From an uncultured Eubacteriales bacterium (lineage in GTDB: Bacteria; Bacillota; Clostridia; Christensenellales; Aristaeellaceae): a DNA stretch of 5,956 nt. The position numbers and the translations under genes are program-made. Location of the stretch: positions 1-5,956 of the forward strand of contig USCR01000145.1 in the NCBI GenBank assembly GCA_900553295.1. Direction: 5' to 3'. Positions 5,952 through 5,956 of the stretch are shown here, piece after piece (position 1 is the stretch's first letter; the number at the start of each line of letters is the position of its first letter). The notes beneath the pieces were generated by a model. That model did not search any database and had not been told where the DNA came from. It saw only the letters and a list, made by a program, of their open reading frames with translations.

Positions 5952-5956
5952 CAAAA

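Noticed and set aside
1..5956. Mobile element, CRISPR array, tRNA or toxin-antitoxin pair
   Set aside because: No direct-repeat arrays, terminal inverted repeats, transposase-like frames, cloverleaf patterns or paired small overlapping ORFs were found. The region reads as ordinary chromosomal genes.

Overview
The window is about 6 kb of moderately GC-rich, gene-dense chromosomal DNA. It looks like a Gram-positive Firmicute, most likely a member of the Clostridia. This rests on a class III fructose-1,6-bisphosphatase and a class II (HFQ-type) GalT, both characteristic of Firmicutes, and on strong AGGAGG-type ribosome binding sites and a consensus housekeeping promoter. I see no insertion sequence, phage gene, CRISPR array, tRNA or rRNA. 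No genus can be assigned from what I can see.

Layout: (1) 1-185 (+) is the last 60 codons of a gene that looks like the tail of a CapD/FlaA1-type nucleotide-sugar epimerase/dehydratase. (2) 223-2124 (+) is fbp, class III fructose-1,6-bisphosphatase. (3) 2197-2352 (+) is a 51-codon two-helix membrane protein with an excellent ribosome binding site, easily missed because it is so short. (4) 2357-2405 is a hairpin that can terminate transcription in both directions between two convergent units. (5) 2413-4245 (-) is ftsH, a membrane AAA+ zinc protease starting at TTG. (6) 4246-4389 is a divergent regulatory region with a perfect TTGACA-N17-TATAAT promoter facing right, a weaker leftward promoter sharing the same -10 block, and inverted repeats. 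(7) 4390-5925 (+) is galT, class II. (8) 5926-5956 holds a short imperfect hairpin at the window edge.

The left group (epimerase tail, fbp, small membrane protein) is co-directional with short gaps and may be one transcription unit. fbp and galT both supply sugar phosphates or sugar nucleotides: gluconeogenic fructose-6-phosphate, and Leloir-pathway interconversion of UDP-glucose and UDP-galactose. That fits loosely with a neighbouring surface-polysaccharide gene. FtsH is a general membrane quality-control protease with no obvious pathway link; it shares only a promoter region with galT.

I do not see a previously undescribed multi-gene system here. The parts most worth a second look are the symmetric ftsH/galT control region, the small membrane ORF after fbp, and two look-alike intergenic hairpins with a shared GGGAC loop.
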